Source: Amaricoccus sp047275745
GTDB taxonomy: Bacteria > Pseudomonadota > Alphaproteobacteria > Rhodobacterales > Rhodobacteraceae
DNA length: 64,000 bases
Assembly: GCF_047275745.1 (NCBI RefSeq)
Contig: NZ_JBKQWU010000005.1
Span: 81,946 to 145,945 of the forward strand
Direction of reading: 5' to 3'
This document shows, piece by piece, positions 34,150-42,721 of the stretch (positions are counted from its first letter, which is position 1; each line of letters starts with the position of its first letter). The position numbers and the translations under genes are program-made. A model generated the notes under the pieces. It ran no database searches. It was not told the DNA's origin and saw nothing but the letters and a program-made list of their open reading frames with translations.

Positions 34150-35649
34150 ATGACCGAGATCCTGAACTACATTGGCGGAGAGCTCGTCGCCGGGAAGTCC
34201 GGCCGGTTCGCAGATGTCTTCAACCCGGCAACCGGCGCCGCGGAGAGCCGCATCCAGCTCGCGACCACGGCCGAGGTGGACGCGGTCGTGGAGAATGCCA
34301 AGGCGGCCTGGCCGAAATGGGCGAAGACGCCGCCGCTGCGCCGCGCGCGCATCCTCGACAGGTTCAAGTTCCTGCTGCAGGAGAACGCCGACCGGCTCGC
34401 CGAGGCGATCTCGAAGGAGCATGGCAAGACCCATGACGACGCGCTCGGCGAGGTGACCCGCGGCCTCGAAGTCGTCGAATTCGCCATCGGCATCCCGCAT
34501 CTCCTGAAGGGCGAAGTGACCGAGAATGTCGGCACCAACGTCGACAGCCACTCGATGCGCCAGCCGCTCGGCGTCGTCGCCGGCATCACGCCGTTCAACT
34601 TCCCCTGCATGGTGCCGATGTGGATGTTCCCCGTGGCGCTGGCCTGCGGCAACTGCTTCGTGCTGAAGCCCTCCGAGCGTGACCCCTCCCCGTCGCTGAT
34701 CCTCGCCGAACTGCTGACCGAGGCGGGGCTTCCGGCGGGCGTCTTCAACGTCGTCCACGGCGACAAGGAAGCGGTCGACGCGCTCCTCAACAACCCCGAT
34801 GTCAAGGCTGTGAGCTTCGTCGGCTCGACCCCGATCGCGCGCTACATCTACGCGACCGGCACAGCGAACGGGAAGCGCGTCCAGGCGCTCGGCGGCGCGA
34901 AGAACCACATGGTCATCATGCCCGACGCCGATCTCGACATGGCGGTCGGCGCGCTGATGGGCGCGGCCTACGGCTCCGCGGGCGAGCGCTGCATGGCGAT
35001 CTCGGTCGCCGTCCCGGTGGGCGAGGAAACCGCGAACAAGCTGATCGAGAAGCTGGTGCCACAGATCGAGGCGCTGAAGATCGGCCCCTCCACGGACCGC
35101 GCTTCCGACATGGGCCCGGTGGTGACGAGGCAGCATCTCGAGAAGATCAAGGGCTACATTGCCCAGGGCGAGAAGGAAGGCGCGAAGCTCGTCATCGACG
35201 GCCGTGACTTCAAGGCGCCGCAGGGCTACGAGGACGGCTATTTCATCGGCGGCACGCTCTTCGACGGCGTGACCGATGACATGACGATCTGGAAGGAAGA
35301 GATCTTCGGCCCGGTGCTGAGCGTCGCCCGCGCCAAGAACTTCGCCGAGGCGGCCGACCTGATCGCCAAGCACGAATACGGCAACGGCGTCGCGATCTTC
35401 ACCCGCGACGGCGACTCGGCCCGCGCCTTCGCCCATGACATCGAGGTCGGCATGGTGGGCGTCAACGTGCCGATCCCGGTGCCGATGGCCTTCCACTCCT
35501 TCGGCGGCTGGAAAGCCTCGCTCTTCGGCGACCACCACATGCACGGGCCGGAAGGCGTGCGCTTCTACACGCGGCTGAAGACGATCACGACGCGCTGGCC
35601 CTCGGGCATGCGGACGGAGTCGGAATTCGTCATGCCGACGATGGGCTGA
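34150..35649 (+). CDS. mmsA: CoA-acylating methylmalonate-semialdehyde dehydrogenase
   Basis: MmsA oxidises methylmalonate or malonate semialdehyde to propionyl- or acetyl-CoA in valine, inositol and beta-alanine breakdown. The 499-residue ALDH-fold enzyme has LNYIGGELVAGKSGRFADVF at the start, GVVAGITPFNFPCMVPMWM, the NAD motif SFVGSTPIARYIY, GGAKNHMVIMPDAD, and catalytic Cys in GSAGERCMAISVAV. The GERCMA context is the MmsA hallmark. GGGAGG lies just before the ATG. Other valine genes such as mmsB are not adjacent. A strong hairpin terminator follows. Confidence 0.97.
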   Translation: MTEILNYIGGELVAGKSGRFADVFNPATGAAESRIQLATTAEVDAVVENAKAAWPKWAKTPPLRRARILDRFKFLLQENADRLAEAISKEHGKTHDDALGEVTRGLEVVEFAIGIPHLLKGEVTENVGTNVDSHSMRQPLGVVAGITPFNFPCMVPMWMFPVALACGNCFVLKPSERDPSPSLILAELLTEAGLPAGVFNVVHGDKEAVDALLNNPDVKAVSFVGSTPIARYIYATGTANGKRVQALGGAKNHMVIMPDADLDMAVGALMGAAYGSAGERCMAISVAVPVGEETANKLIEKLVPQIEALKIGPSTDRASDMGPVVTRQHLEKIKGYIAQGEKEGAKLVIDGRDFKAPQGYEDGYFIGGTLFDGVTDDMTIWKEEIFGPVLSVARAKNFAEAADLIAKHEYGNGVAIFTRDGDSARAFAHDIEVGMVGVNVPIPVPMAFHSFGGWKASLFGDHHMHGPEGVRFYTRLKTITTRWPSGMRTESEFVMPTMG

Positions 35650-35670
35650 GCCCTCCCTCAACCGAATTCC

Positions 35671-35705
35671 AGCGGCCCCGGAGCACCGTTCCGGGGCCGC
35701 TTTCC
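35671..35705 (+). terminator. Intrinsic terminator of mmsA
   Basis: A perfect 12-bp stem (AGCGGCCCCGGA / TCCGGGGCCGCT) with a seven-base loop, followed by TTTCC, 22 bases after the mmsA stop. Confidence 0.7.
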
Positions 35706-35858
35706 GTTCGTGCCACCGCGTTCCGGCACTCCGATTCCCGACCTTCACCGACCCCGCGGGCGGCGCTTGACGGCTTGCCTCCGCCGAGCTTTCCGCCAAA
35801 GTGCGACAAAGAGCGGCATCGGCACGAACCGGCACGCCGCGGGAATCGGGGGAAACAG

Positions 35859-37235
35859 ATGGAAGAGATCACGCCGGCATACGGCACGGCTACACTGCTA
35901 CTCATCGCGGCGGGCGCGGTCGCGTTCCTGCTCGTGCTCATCCTGCGGTTCCGGCTGCATGCCTTCGTCGCCCTGACGCTGGTGAGCCTGCTGACCGCGC
36001 TCATCACCGGCGTCGCCTTCAAGGACATCGTGCCGACGCTGATGACGGGCTTCGGCTCGACGCTCGCCTCGGTCGCGCTCCTGGTCGGTTTCGGCGCGAT
36101 GATCGGCCGGCTGCTGCAGGTCACCGGCGGGGCGCAGGTACTCGCCGACAAGCTGATCTCGGTCTTCGGCGAGAGCCGAGCGCCGTTCGCGCTCGGAGTC
36201 GCCTCGCTGCTTTTCGGCTTCCCGATCTTCTTCGACGCCGGGCTCGTCGTCATGCTGCCGATCATCTTCTCGATCGCGACGCGGCTCGGCGGATCGGTCC
36301 TCACCTACGCCCTGCCCGCCGCGGGCGCCTTCGCGGTCATGCACGCCTTCGTGCCGCCGCATCCCGGACCGGTCGCCGCGGGCGACCTGCTCGGCGCCGA
36401 TCTCGGGCTCCTGGTCCTCGTCGGCCTGGTGATCGGCCTGCCGACCTGGTTTCTTGGCGGCTATCTCTACGGCCTCTGGGCGGGCCGCCGCTTCGTGCTT
36501 CCGGTGCCGGCCTTCATGACCGGCGGCGACGCCGGCGCGCTCGCCGGGCCGCCGCCGACCTTCAAGACCGTGATGACCGTGCTCCTGCTGCCGCTCGGAC
36601 TCATCTTCCTCAATACCGGACTCAATACGCTCGCGACCGCCGGTGTCGTTTCGGGCGATGCGACCTGGGTCAACATGCTCCGAATGATCGGCCAGACGCC
36701 GGTCGCACTCCTCATCACGGTGATCGTCGCGATGCGGCTGCTCGGAGAGGGCCGCTCCGGGGTCGAGATCGAGAAGATCATGGACGGCGCGCTCGGTCCG
36801 GTCTGCGCCATCATCCTCGTGACCGGCGCGGGCGGCATGTTCGGCGGCGTGCTGCGCGCCAGCGGCATCGGCCAGGCGCTGGCGAGCAGCCTCTCCTCCG
36901 TCGGGCTGCCGCTGATCGTCGCCGCCTTCCTGATCGCGACCGCGCTGCGCGTGGCGCAGGGTTCGGCGACCGTGGCGCTTACCACGACCGCCGGGCTGCT
37001 CGCGCCCACCGTGGCGGCGACCGAGGGGCTCAGCGTCTTCGATCACTGCTTCCTCGTGATCGCGATCGCCTGCGGCTCGACCGTGCTCAGCCATGTGAAC
37101 GACTCGGGCTTCTGGCTCGTGGGACGGTTCCTCGAGATGGATGAGAAGATGACGCTCAGGACCTGGACCGTCATGGAAACCCTGCTTGGAACGATCGGCT
37201 TCCTCATCGCGCTGATCGGTTGGTGGCTGCTATGA
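35859..37235 (+). CDS. gntP: GntP-family gluconate:H+ symporter
   Basis: Inner-membrane permease of 458 residues with about 12 to 14 membrane helices that imports gluconate or related sugar acids with protons. Family features: LLVGFGAMIGRLLQVTGGAQ, FGFPIFFDAGLVVMLPI, AFVPPHPGPVAAGDLLGAD, GPVCAIILVTGAGGMFGGVL and the end HVNDSGFWLVGRFLEM. The ATG follows GGGGGAAA. Its stop overlaps the ATG of the gluconokinase gene, which fixes gluconate as the likely substrate. The frame is open upstream but without a start signal. Confidence 0.94.
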   Translation: MEEITPAYGTATLLLIAAGAVAFLLVLILRFRLHAFVALTLVSLLTALITGVAFKDIVPTLMTGFGSTLASVALLVGFGAMIGRLLQVTGGAQVLADKLISVFGESRAPFALGVASLLFGFPIFFDAGLVVMLPIIFSIATRLGGSVLTYALPAAGAFAVMHAFVPPHPGPVAAGDLLGADLGLLVLVGLVIGLPTWFLGGYLYGLWAGRRFVLPVPAFMTGGDAGALAGPPPTFKTVMTVLLLPLGLIFLNTGLNTLATAGVVSGDATWVNMLRMIGQTPVALLITVIVAMRLLGEGRSGVEIEKIMDGALGPVCAIILVTGAGGMFGGVLRASGIGQALASSLSSVGLPLIVAAFLIATALRVAQGSATVALTTTAGLLAPTVAATEGLSVFDHCFLVIAIACGSTVLSHVNDSGFWLVGRFLEMDEKMTLRTWTVMETLLGTIGFLIALIGWWLL

Positions 37236-37750
37236 ACACTGAGAACACCGGAGCGATCCACATCGTCGTCATGGGGGTTTCCGGCAGCGGAAAGTCCACG
37301 GTCGGCGAGGCGCTGGCGAATGAACTCGGCTGGCGTTTCATCGAGGGCGATTCCTGGCATCCGCCGGCCAATGTCGCGAAGATGTCCAGGGGTGAGCCGC
37401 TGACCGACGAGGATCGCTGGCCCTGGCTCGAAGCCCTCGCCGCCGAGATCGCGAAGGACGACGCGGCCGGGCAGGCCTCCGTCGTCGGCTGTTCGGCGCT
37501 GAAACGGGCCTATCGTGACATCCTGCGGTCGGGCGCGCGGGACGTGCGCTTCCTCCACGCGCATGGCTCGAAGGAGGTGCTCGCCGAACGGCTCTCGGAC
37601 CGGCCGGGGCATTTCTTCCCGGCCGCGCTGCTCGACTCGCAACTCGCGGCGCTCGAGCCGCTCGCCCCGGACGAAGGCGGGATCGTGGTCGACATCGACG
37701 CCCCCATAGAGGCCATGGTCACCGAGGCGCGCAGGGGTTTCGGACTCTGA
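37232..37750 (+). CDS. gntK: Gluconokinase
   Basis: GntK phosphorylates gluconate to 6-phosphogluconate for the Entner-Doudoroff or pentose phosphate route. The 172-residue P-loop kinase has VVMGVSGSGKSTVGEALA (Walker A), the family signature FIEGDSWHPPANVAKMSRG, DEDRWPWLEAL, CSALKRAYRDILR and ERLSDRPGHFFPAALLDSQL. The ATGA overlap with gntP shows translational coupling. No GntR-type regulator is adjacent. Confidence 0.97.
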   Translation: MNTENTGAIHIVVMGVSGSGKSTVGEALANELGWRFIEGDSWHPPANVAKMSRGEPLTDEDRWPWLEALAAEIAKDDAAGQASVVGCSALKRAYRDILRSGARDVRFLHAHGSKEVLAERLSDRPGHFFPAALLDSQLAALEPLAPDEGGIVVDIDAPIEAMVTEARRGFGL

Positions 37751-37962
37751 CCCGGGGTCTGGCTCCGGCATCCGTCACGGGTTCCGCCACGGCGACCTGA
37801 CGCGGGAATGGCGCCGAGCCTGCCTCGGCCGCCCGCGACCGGTCCGTATCGCTGTGACCCATGGCCGGGAAAAAAGGCTGGCTTTCGGCGCCCGATGGTC
37901 TATCTCCGAGCGGGGAGGCCCGGCGCCGGACCTCACCCGCCCGTTTGTCCTGCGAAAGTCCC

Positions 37963-39207
37963 ATGTCTCAGTCCGAGTCCCAGCCCCAGGTATCAGGCCT
38001 GCCGGGCCTTCCCGAATTCGTCGCCCTGACCGCCTGCCTGATGGCGCTGACGGCTTTCTCCGTCGACATCATGCTGCCCGCGCTGCCGCAGATCCGCGCC
38101 GATTACGGCCTCGCCGACGTGAACGCGCAGCAGCTCGTGGTCGTCACCTATGTCGCGGGCTTCGCGCTCGGCCAGCTCTTCATGGGCCCGATCTCCGACC
38201 GATACGGCCGCCGGCCCATCCTGCTCATCGGACTCGCCGCCTATGCGCTCGCCGCCTTCTGGTGCCTCATCGCCGACAGTTTTTCCACGCTTCTGGCGGC
38301 CCGCTTCGTGCAGGGAGTCGCCAATGCCGCGCCCCGGATCGTCGCCGTTGCCATGACGCGCGACAGTTTCCAAGGCCGGCGGATGGCCGAGGTGATGTCC
38401 TTCGTGATGATGGTCTTTATCATCGTGCCGGTGATCGCCCCCTCGCTCGGCGGCCTGTTCCTGCTCATGGGCTCGTGGCACCTGATCTTCGCCTTCCTCT
38501 GCCTGTTCGCGCTCGCGATCCTGGCCTGGAGTTTCGCCCGGCTCCCCGAGACGCATCCGGCGGAAACGCGCGAGCCGCTGACCATCGCCTGGCTCTGGGG
38601 CGCGGTCCGCGAGACGGTGACCAATCGCCAGACGCTCGGCTATACGCTCGCGACCGGCGTGCTCTTCGGCTCGCTCATGGGCTACATCAACTCGGCCCAG
38701 CAGGTTTTCGAGGATGTCTACGCCGTGGGCGCGCTCTTCCCGATCCTGTTCGGCGCCTGCGCCATCGCACTCGCCATCGCGGCCTTCGTGAGCGGCCGGT
38801 TCGTCATGCGCATCGGCTCGCGCCGGCTCGGCCACGCGGCGATCATCGGCTATGCCACGCTCTCGCTCATGCACTACGGGCTCTTCCTCATGATCGGCAC
38901 TCCGCCGTTGCCCGTCTTCCTCGTCATCCTCTCCGGCTGCCTGTTCTGCTTCGGCCTCGTCATGCCGAACTACAACGCGCTCGCGATGGAGCCGATGGGC
39001 CGGGTCGCCGGCACCGCCTCCTCCTTCGTCGGCGCGGTCACGACCGGCCTCGCCGCCTTCTTCGGCCTCATCATCGGGCAGCAGTTCGACGGCACGGTCG
39101 GGCCGCTGCTGGCCGGTTTCGCCATCTTCGGGGTCGGGGGCGTCATCATCACGCTCATCGTCGAGCGGGGGCGTCTGTTCGGAACGGGCCATTCCCGCCC
39201 CGCGTAA
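37963..39207 (+). CDS. Bcr/CflA-type MFS drug exporter
   Basis: A 414-residue, 12-helix major facilitator of the DHA1 group (Bcr/CflA), which exports drugs such as bicyclomycin by proton antiport. TM1 holds LTAFSVDIMLPALPQI, the motif after TM2 is MGPISDRYGRRPILL, and motif C follows in IIVPVIAPSLGGLFLL. The start MSQSESQPQ is favoured; an upstream ATG at 37861 would add 34 residues with no ribosome-binding site. Substrate unknown. Convergent with the next MFS gene. Confidence 0.88.
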   Translation: MSQSESQPQVSGLPGLPEFVALTACLMALTAFSVDIMLPALPQIRADYGLADVNAQQLVVVTYVAGFALGQLFMGPISDRYGRRPILLIGLAAYALAAFWCLIADSFSTLLAARFVQGVANAAPRIVAVAMTRDSFQGRRMAEVMSFVMMVFIIVPVIAPSLGGLFLLMGSWHLIFAFLCLFALAILAWSFARLPETHPAETREPLTIAWLWGAVRETVTNRQTLGYTLATGVLFGSLMGYINSAQQVFEDVYAVGALFPILFGACAIALAIAAFVSGRFVMRIGSRRLGHAAIIGYATLSLMHYGLFLMIGTPPLPVFLVILSGCLFCFGLVMPNYNALAMEPMGRVAGTASSFVGAVTTGLAAFFGLIIGQQFDGTVGPLLAGFAIFGVGGVIITLIVERGRLFGTGHSRPA

Positions 39208-39227
39208 GGCCCCAACCGCGGGGGGCC
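39208..39227. terminator. Short GC hairpin between convergent MFS genes
   Basis: GGCCCC-N8-GGGGCC starts at the stop codon of the Bcr-type gene, six bases before the end of the convergent MFS gene. It may terminate both. Confidence 0.35.
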
Positions 39228-39232
39228 GGCGC

Positions 39233-40894
39233 TCAGTGCGGATGATGATGGTGGTGCATGCCCCCCTCCAGGTGATGCGGCTCCTCGTGCATCCAGGCGA
39301 CCTGACGCACGACCATGCGATGCACCCGCGGCGGCTCCTCTCCGTCGTGGAGCGCGCGTAGCCGCTCCCCCACCACCGCGTCGGCATGGGTGACGCGCTG
39401 GTTGTAGCGTACGTATTCGATCCAGGTCGGTGTCTGATAGGTCTCGATCCAGATGCGCGAGTCGCTGATGTCGCGCATCAGCATCCAGTGCCGCGCGCCG
39501 TCGCGGCGGCGGATGCGGCGCCGGTCGATCATCGCGTCGAGAAACTCCGCCTCGTCCTCCGGCCTGATCCGATATTCGATCACGATCGCCATCGGACCGC
39601 TGCGCGGCTTGAGGTCGATCGCGATATCGGGCATCCGCCAGCGATTCAGAGGGTTGAGGTTGAGTTCGGTCCGGTCCGGCAGGCGGAAGACGAAGCCGAT
39701 CAGCGCGCCCACGAGCAGCGCCCCCGCCGTGACGAAGAGCGCGGTCCGGGGATCGGTCGCCTCCGCGACTTCGCCCCAGACCCAGCTTCCGATTGCCATG
39801 CCGCCGAAGGTCGCGGTCTGATAGAGCGCGAGCGCCCGGCCGACGACCCAGCGCGGGGTCGAGAGCTGCACGGTCACGTTGAAGGTCGAGAGGCTCAGGA
39901 CCCAGCTCGCACCGCCGAGCAAGAGCCCCGCGCCAGACAGCCAGGCGCTGGAACTGAGCCCCACGATCACCGTGCAGAGCGCGAAGGCGACGAAGCCGAG
40001 ACGCACGATCCCCTCGCTCGACAGTTTCGCGCGCAGCGGCGCGGCGAGATAGGCGCCGCCCAGCGCGCCGACGCCGAAGGCCCCGAGCAGGAGACCGTAG
40101 GTGAGCGGACCGCCCGAGACCAGATCGCGCGCGACGACCGGGAGCAACGCCTGCACCGAGATCGCGCCGATGCCGAAGACCAGGCCGCGCAGCAGGACCT
40201 TGCCGATATTGGGCGACATCGCGACATAGCGCAGCCCCGCGCCCATCGCCATGCCGATGGTCTCGCGCGGGAGCACCCGCTTCTCCGCCTTCGGCTTCCA
40301 GCGCACGAGCACGAGGAGCAGCGGGAAGTAGCTCAGCGCATTGACCGCGAAGGCGGCCGCCGCCCCGCCCGCGGCGACGATCGCGCCGCCGATCGCGGGG
40401 CCGACGCTGCGGGTGATGTTGAAGCCGACGCTGTTCAGCACCACCGCCGCCGGCAGGTCGGAGCGCGGCACGATATCGCCGACCGAGGCCTGCCAGGACG
40501 GATTGTTGAGCGCCGTCCCCGCCCCGATCAGGAAGGTGAAGCCGAGCAGCAGCCAGGGCGAGAGCCCGTCGAGATAGGCGACGGTGGCAAGCCCGATCGA
40601 GACGAGGCACATGAAGATCTGCGCGACGATCATCACGTTGCGCCGGTCGAAATTGTCGGCGATCGCGCCGGCGGTCAGCGAGAAGATCATGATCGGCAGC
40701 GTGGTCGAGGCCTGCACCAGAGCGACCATATCCGCCTCGCTGGTGAGCGAGGTCATCATCCAGGCCGCGCCGACGGTCTGGATGAGGCCGCCGAGGTTCG
40801 AGGCGATGCTCGCCACCCAGATCTCGCGGAACGTTCGGTGGCTGAATGGACCGAGGGCGGCGGGCGGCGCGTCCCGCTCCGGGCTGTCGTCCAT
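39233..40894 (-). CDS. MFS transporter (EntS/DUF894 type) with C-terminal soluble domain and His-rich tail
   Basis: A 553-residue protein. Residues 1 to about 410 are a 12-helix major facilitator of the MFS_3 (enterobactin-exporter-like) group: FREIWVASIASNLGGLIQTV, ADNFDRRNVMIVAQI, GLLLGAFGVGALGGAYLAAP. The C-terminal ~130 residues, from MAIVIEYRIRPEDEAEFLDA, look like a dimeric alpha/beta-barrel (ABM-like) domain. The tail HHLEGGMHHHHHPH could bind metal. This fusion architecture recurs in this family, but its function is unknown. GAGGAG precedes the ATG. Likely location: inner membrane with the extra domain in the cytoplasm. Confidence 0.88.
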   Translation of the reverse strand: MDDSPERDAPPAALGPFSHRTFREIWVASIASNLGGLIQTVGAAWMMTSLTSEADMVALVQASTTLPIMIFSLTAGAIADNFDRRNVMIVAQIFMCLVSIGLATVAYLDGLSPWLLLGFTFLIGAGTALNNPSWQASVGDIVPRSDLPAAVVLNSVGFNITRSVGPAIGGAIVAAGGAAAAFAVNALSYFPLLLVLVRWKPKAEKRVLPRETIGMAMGAGLRYVAMSPNIGKVLLRGLVFGIGAISVQALLPVVARDLVSGGPLTYGLLLGAFGVGALGGAYLAAPLRAKLSSEGIVRLGFVAFALCTVIVGLSSSAWLSGAGLLLGGASWVLSLSTFNVTVQLSTPRWVVGRALALYQTATFGGMAIGSWVWGEVAEATDPRTALFVTAGALLVGALIGFVFRLPDRTELNLNPLNRWRMPDIAIDLKPRSGPMAIVIEYRIRPEDEAEFLDAMIDRRRIRRRDGARHWMLMRDISDSRIWIETYQTPTWIEYVRYNQRVTHADAVVGERLRALHDGEEPPRVHRMVVRQVAWMHEEPHHLEGGMHHHHHPH

Positions 40895-41047
40895 CACCTT
40901 GATCTCCTCTCCCGCGTCCCGCCGCCCGCATGTTGCCCATCGCGCGAGCCGGAGCAACCACCCTCGCGCGCCGGTGGGTGCCGGGACCACCTCATGCGCG
41001 GCGCGGTCCGGAGCGCGGCGGGCGCAAGACGACCGGAAGGCGCCGGG

Positions 41048-42430
41048 CTATTCCGCCAGCGCGGCGAGGATGCGTGCCCAGGAGCGGATGCCCTTGTGAA
41101 AGCTCTCGAGATTGTACTTCTCGTTTGGGCTGTGGATTCCGTCGTCATCGAGGCCGAAGCCCGTCAGGATGACATCCATGCCGAGCTTGTTCTTGAAATC
41201 GCCCGCGATCGGGATCGACCCGCCGGCGCCGATGAAAGCGGCGGGTCTGCCCCATTCCTCGGAGAGCGCCCGCTGCGCGGCGGCGAAGGCCCGGTTCGCC
41301 GTGTCGAAGGCGACCGCGCGCCCGTTGCCGTGCGGATGGAACTCCACCGTGCAATCCGCCGGAATCCGGGCTCTCACGAAGTCGCGGAAGGCGGCGCGGA
41401 TCTTGTCCGGGTCCTGGTCGAAGACGAGGCGGAACGACACCTTGGCTCGCGCCTCGGCCGGGATCACGGTCTTGAACCCAGCACCCTGATAGCCGCCGCC
41501 CATGCCGTTCACCTCCGCCGTCGGGCGCGCCCAGATCATCTCGAGCGCGGATCGGCCTGCCTCGCCCGCCGGGACCGCGAGGCCAACGCCGCCGAGGAAT
41601 TCCGCGACATCGAAATCGAGGGCCTCCCACTGCTCGCGGAGCGAGTCGGGGATCTCCGGCACGCCATCGTAGAAGCCGGGGATCGCCACCCGGCCCTGAT
41701 CGTCGCGGAGATCCGCCAGGACGCGGGCGAGCACATGGTTCGCATTCGCCGCCGCCGAGCCGTACATGCCGGAATGGAGGTCGCGGCTCGCGCCCCGGAT
41801 CACGATCTCCTCGCCGCAGAGCCCGCGCAGCATCGTCGTGATCGCCGGAGTCGCCGCGTCCCACATGCCGGTGTCGCAGATCAGGCCGAGATCGGCGCGC
41901 AACTCCTCGCCGTGTTCGGCGAGGAAGGCCGCGAGGCTCGGGCTTCCCGATTCCTCCTCGCCTTCGAGCATGATCGAAACCGGGATCGGCAGGCCGCCCG
42001 TCACCGCGACCCACGCCCGGCAGGCCTCGACGAAGGTCATGAACTGCCCCTTGTCGTCCGAGGACCCCCGCGCACGGATGACCTTGGTGCCATCGCCGAG
42101 TGTCTCGATCGCGGGCTCGAACGGCGGCCGGTCCCAGAGGTCGAGCGGATCGACCGGCTGCACGTCGTAATGGCCGTAGAAGAGCACCGAGCGGCCGGAG
42201 GCGGCGCGATTATGCGCCACCACGATCGGATGCCCCGCGGTCGGGCAGGCGCGCGCCTCGAACCCCATCGCGGCGAGGTCGGCGGTGACCGTCTCCGCGC
42301 AGTGCGCGCAGTCCCCGGCATAGGCGGGGTCGGTCGAGATCGACGGAATGCCGAGCAGGGCGAACAGCCGGTCGAGGGCCGCCGACTGATCGGCATCGAT
42401 ATGGGCGAGGACAGCCTCCAGGTCGGACAT
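41048..42430 (-). CDS. M20-family metallopeptidase (dipeptidase type)
   Basis: A 460-residue di-zinc peptidase, probably a cytosolic dipeptidase. Metal ligands and catalytic residues are visible: FYGHYDVQP (His, Asp), ARGSSDDKGQ (bridging Asp), the catalytic Glu pair in LEGEEESGSP, and the C-terminal IHSPNEKYNLESFHKGI with the last His. The lid/dimerisation domain is in the middle (RDLHSGMYGSAAANANHVLA). Length is typical of the CNDP-like branch. The start MSDLEAVLAHID is the first ATG. It is divergent from a histidine kinase. Confidence 0.92.
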   Translation of the reverse strand: MSDLEAVLAHIDADQSAALDRLFALLGIPSISTDPAYAGDCAHCAETVTADLAAMGFEARACPTAGHPIVVAHNRAASGRSVLFYGHYDVQPVDPLDLWDRPPFEPAIETLGDGTKVIRARGSSDDKGQFMTFVEACRAWVAVTGGLPIPVSIMLEGEEESGSPSLAAFLAEHGEELRADLGLICDTGMWDAATPAITTMLRGLCGEEIVIRGASRDLHSGMYGSAAANANHVLARVLADLRDDQGRVAIPGFYDGVPEIPDSLREQWEALDFDVAEFLGGVGLAVPAGEAGRSALEMIWARPTAEVNGMGGGYQGAGFKTVIPAEARAKVSFRLVFDQDPDKIRAAFRDFVRARIPADCTVEFHPHGNGRAVAFDTANRAFAAAQRALSEEWGRPAAFIGAGGSIPIAGDFKNKLGMDVILTGFGLDDDGIHSPNEKYNLESFHKGIRSWARILAALAE

Positions 42431-42650
42431 TCCGGCACTCCGCGTCTTTGCCCGTCCATATGGGCATGGGCGGGCGGGTCTGGTATCGCCCGGACACCCA
42501 TTCTTCCTTCGGTGGCCGGCGCGGCCCGAGCCTAGCGCAACGGTGCGCGCCGGCCAGCGGAAAAAGGCGCGGCGGCGAACGTGCTCGGCGAAGTTCGGCG
42601 CGCGCCAACGCCCGCGGCGGAATCTTGCCCGAACGTCGCAACCACAGGTG

Positions 42651-42679
42651 TTGCATAATCGGAGACCGCGCTTGATAGT
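42651..42679 (+). promoter_or_regulatory. Possible promoter of the CHASE4 kinase gene
   Basis: TTGCAT and GATAGT with a 17-base spacer, about 43 bases before the GTG start. The divergent gap of 291 bases holds nothing else I recognise. Confidence 0.4.
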
Positions 42680-42721
42680 CGCTCAAACTACACGCAGGGG
42701 TTGCGCTCGGAGGATGGCAGC

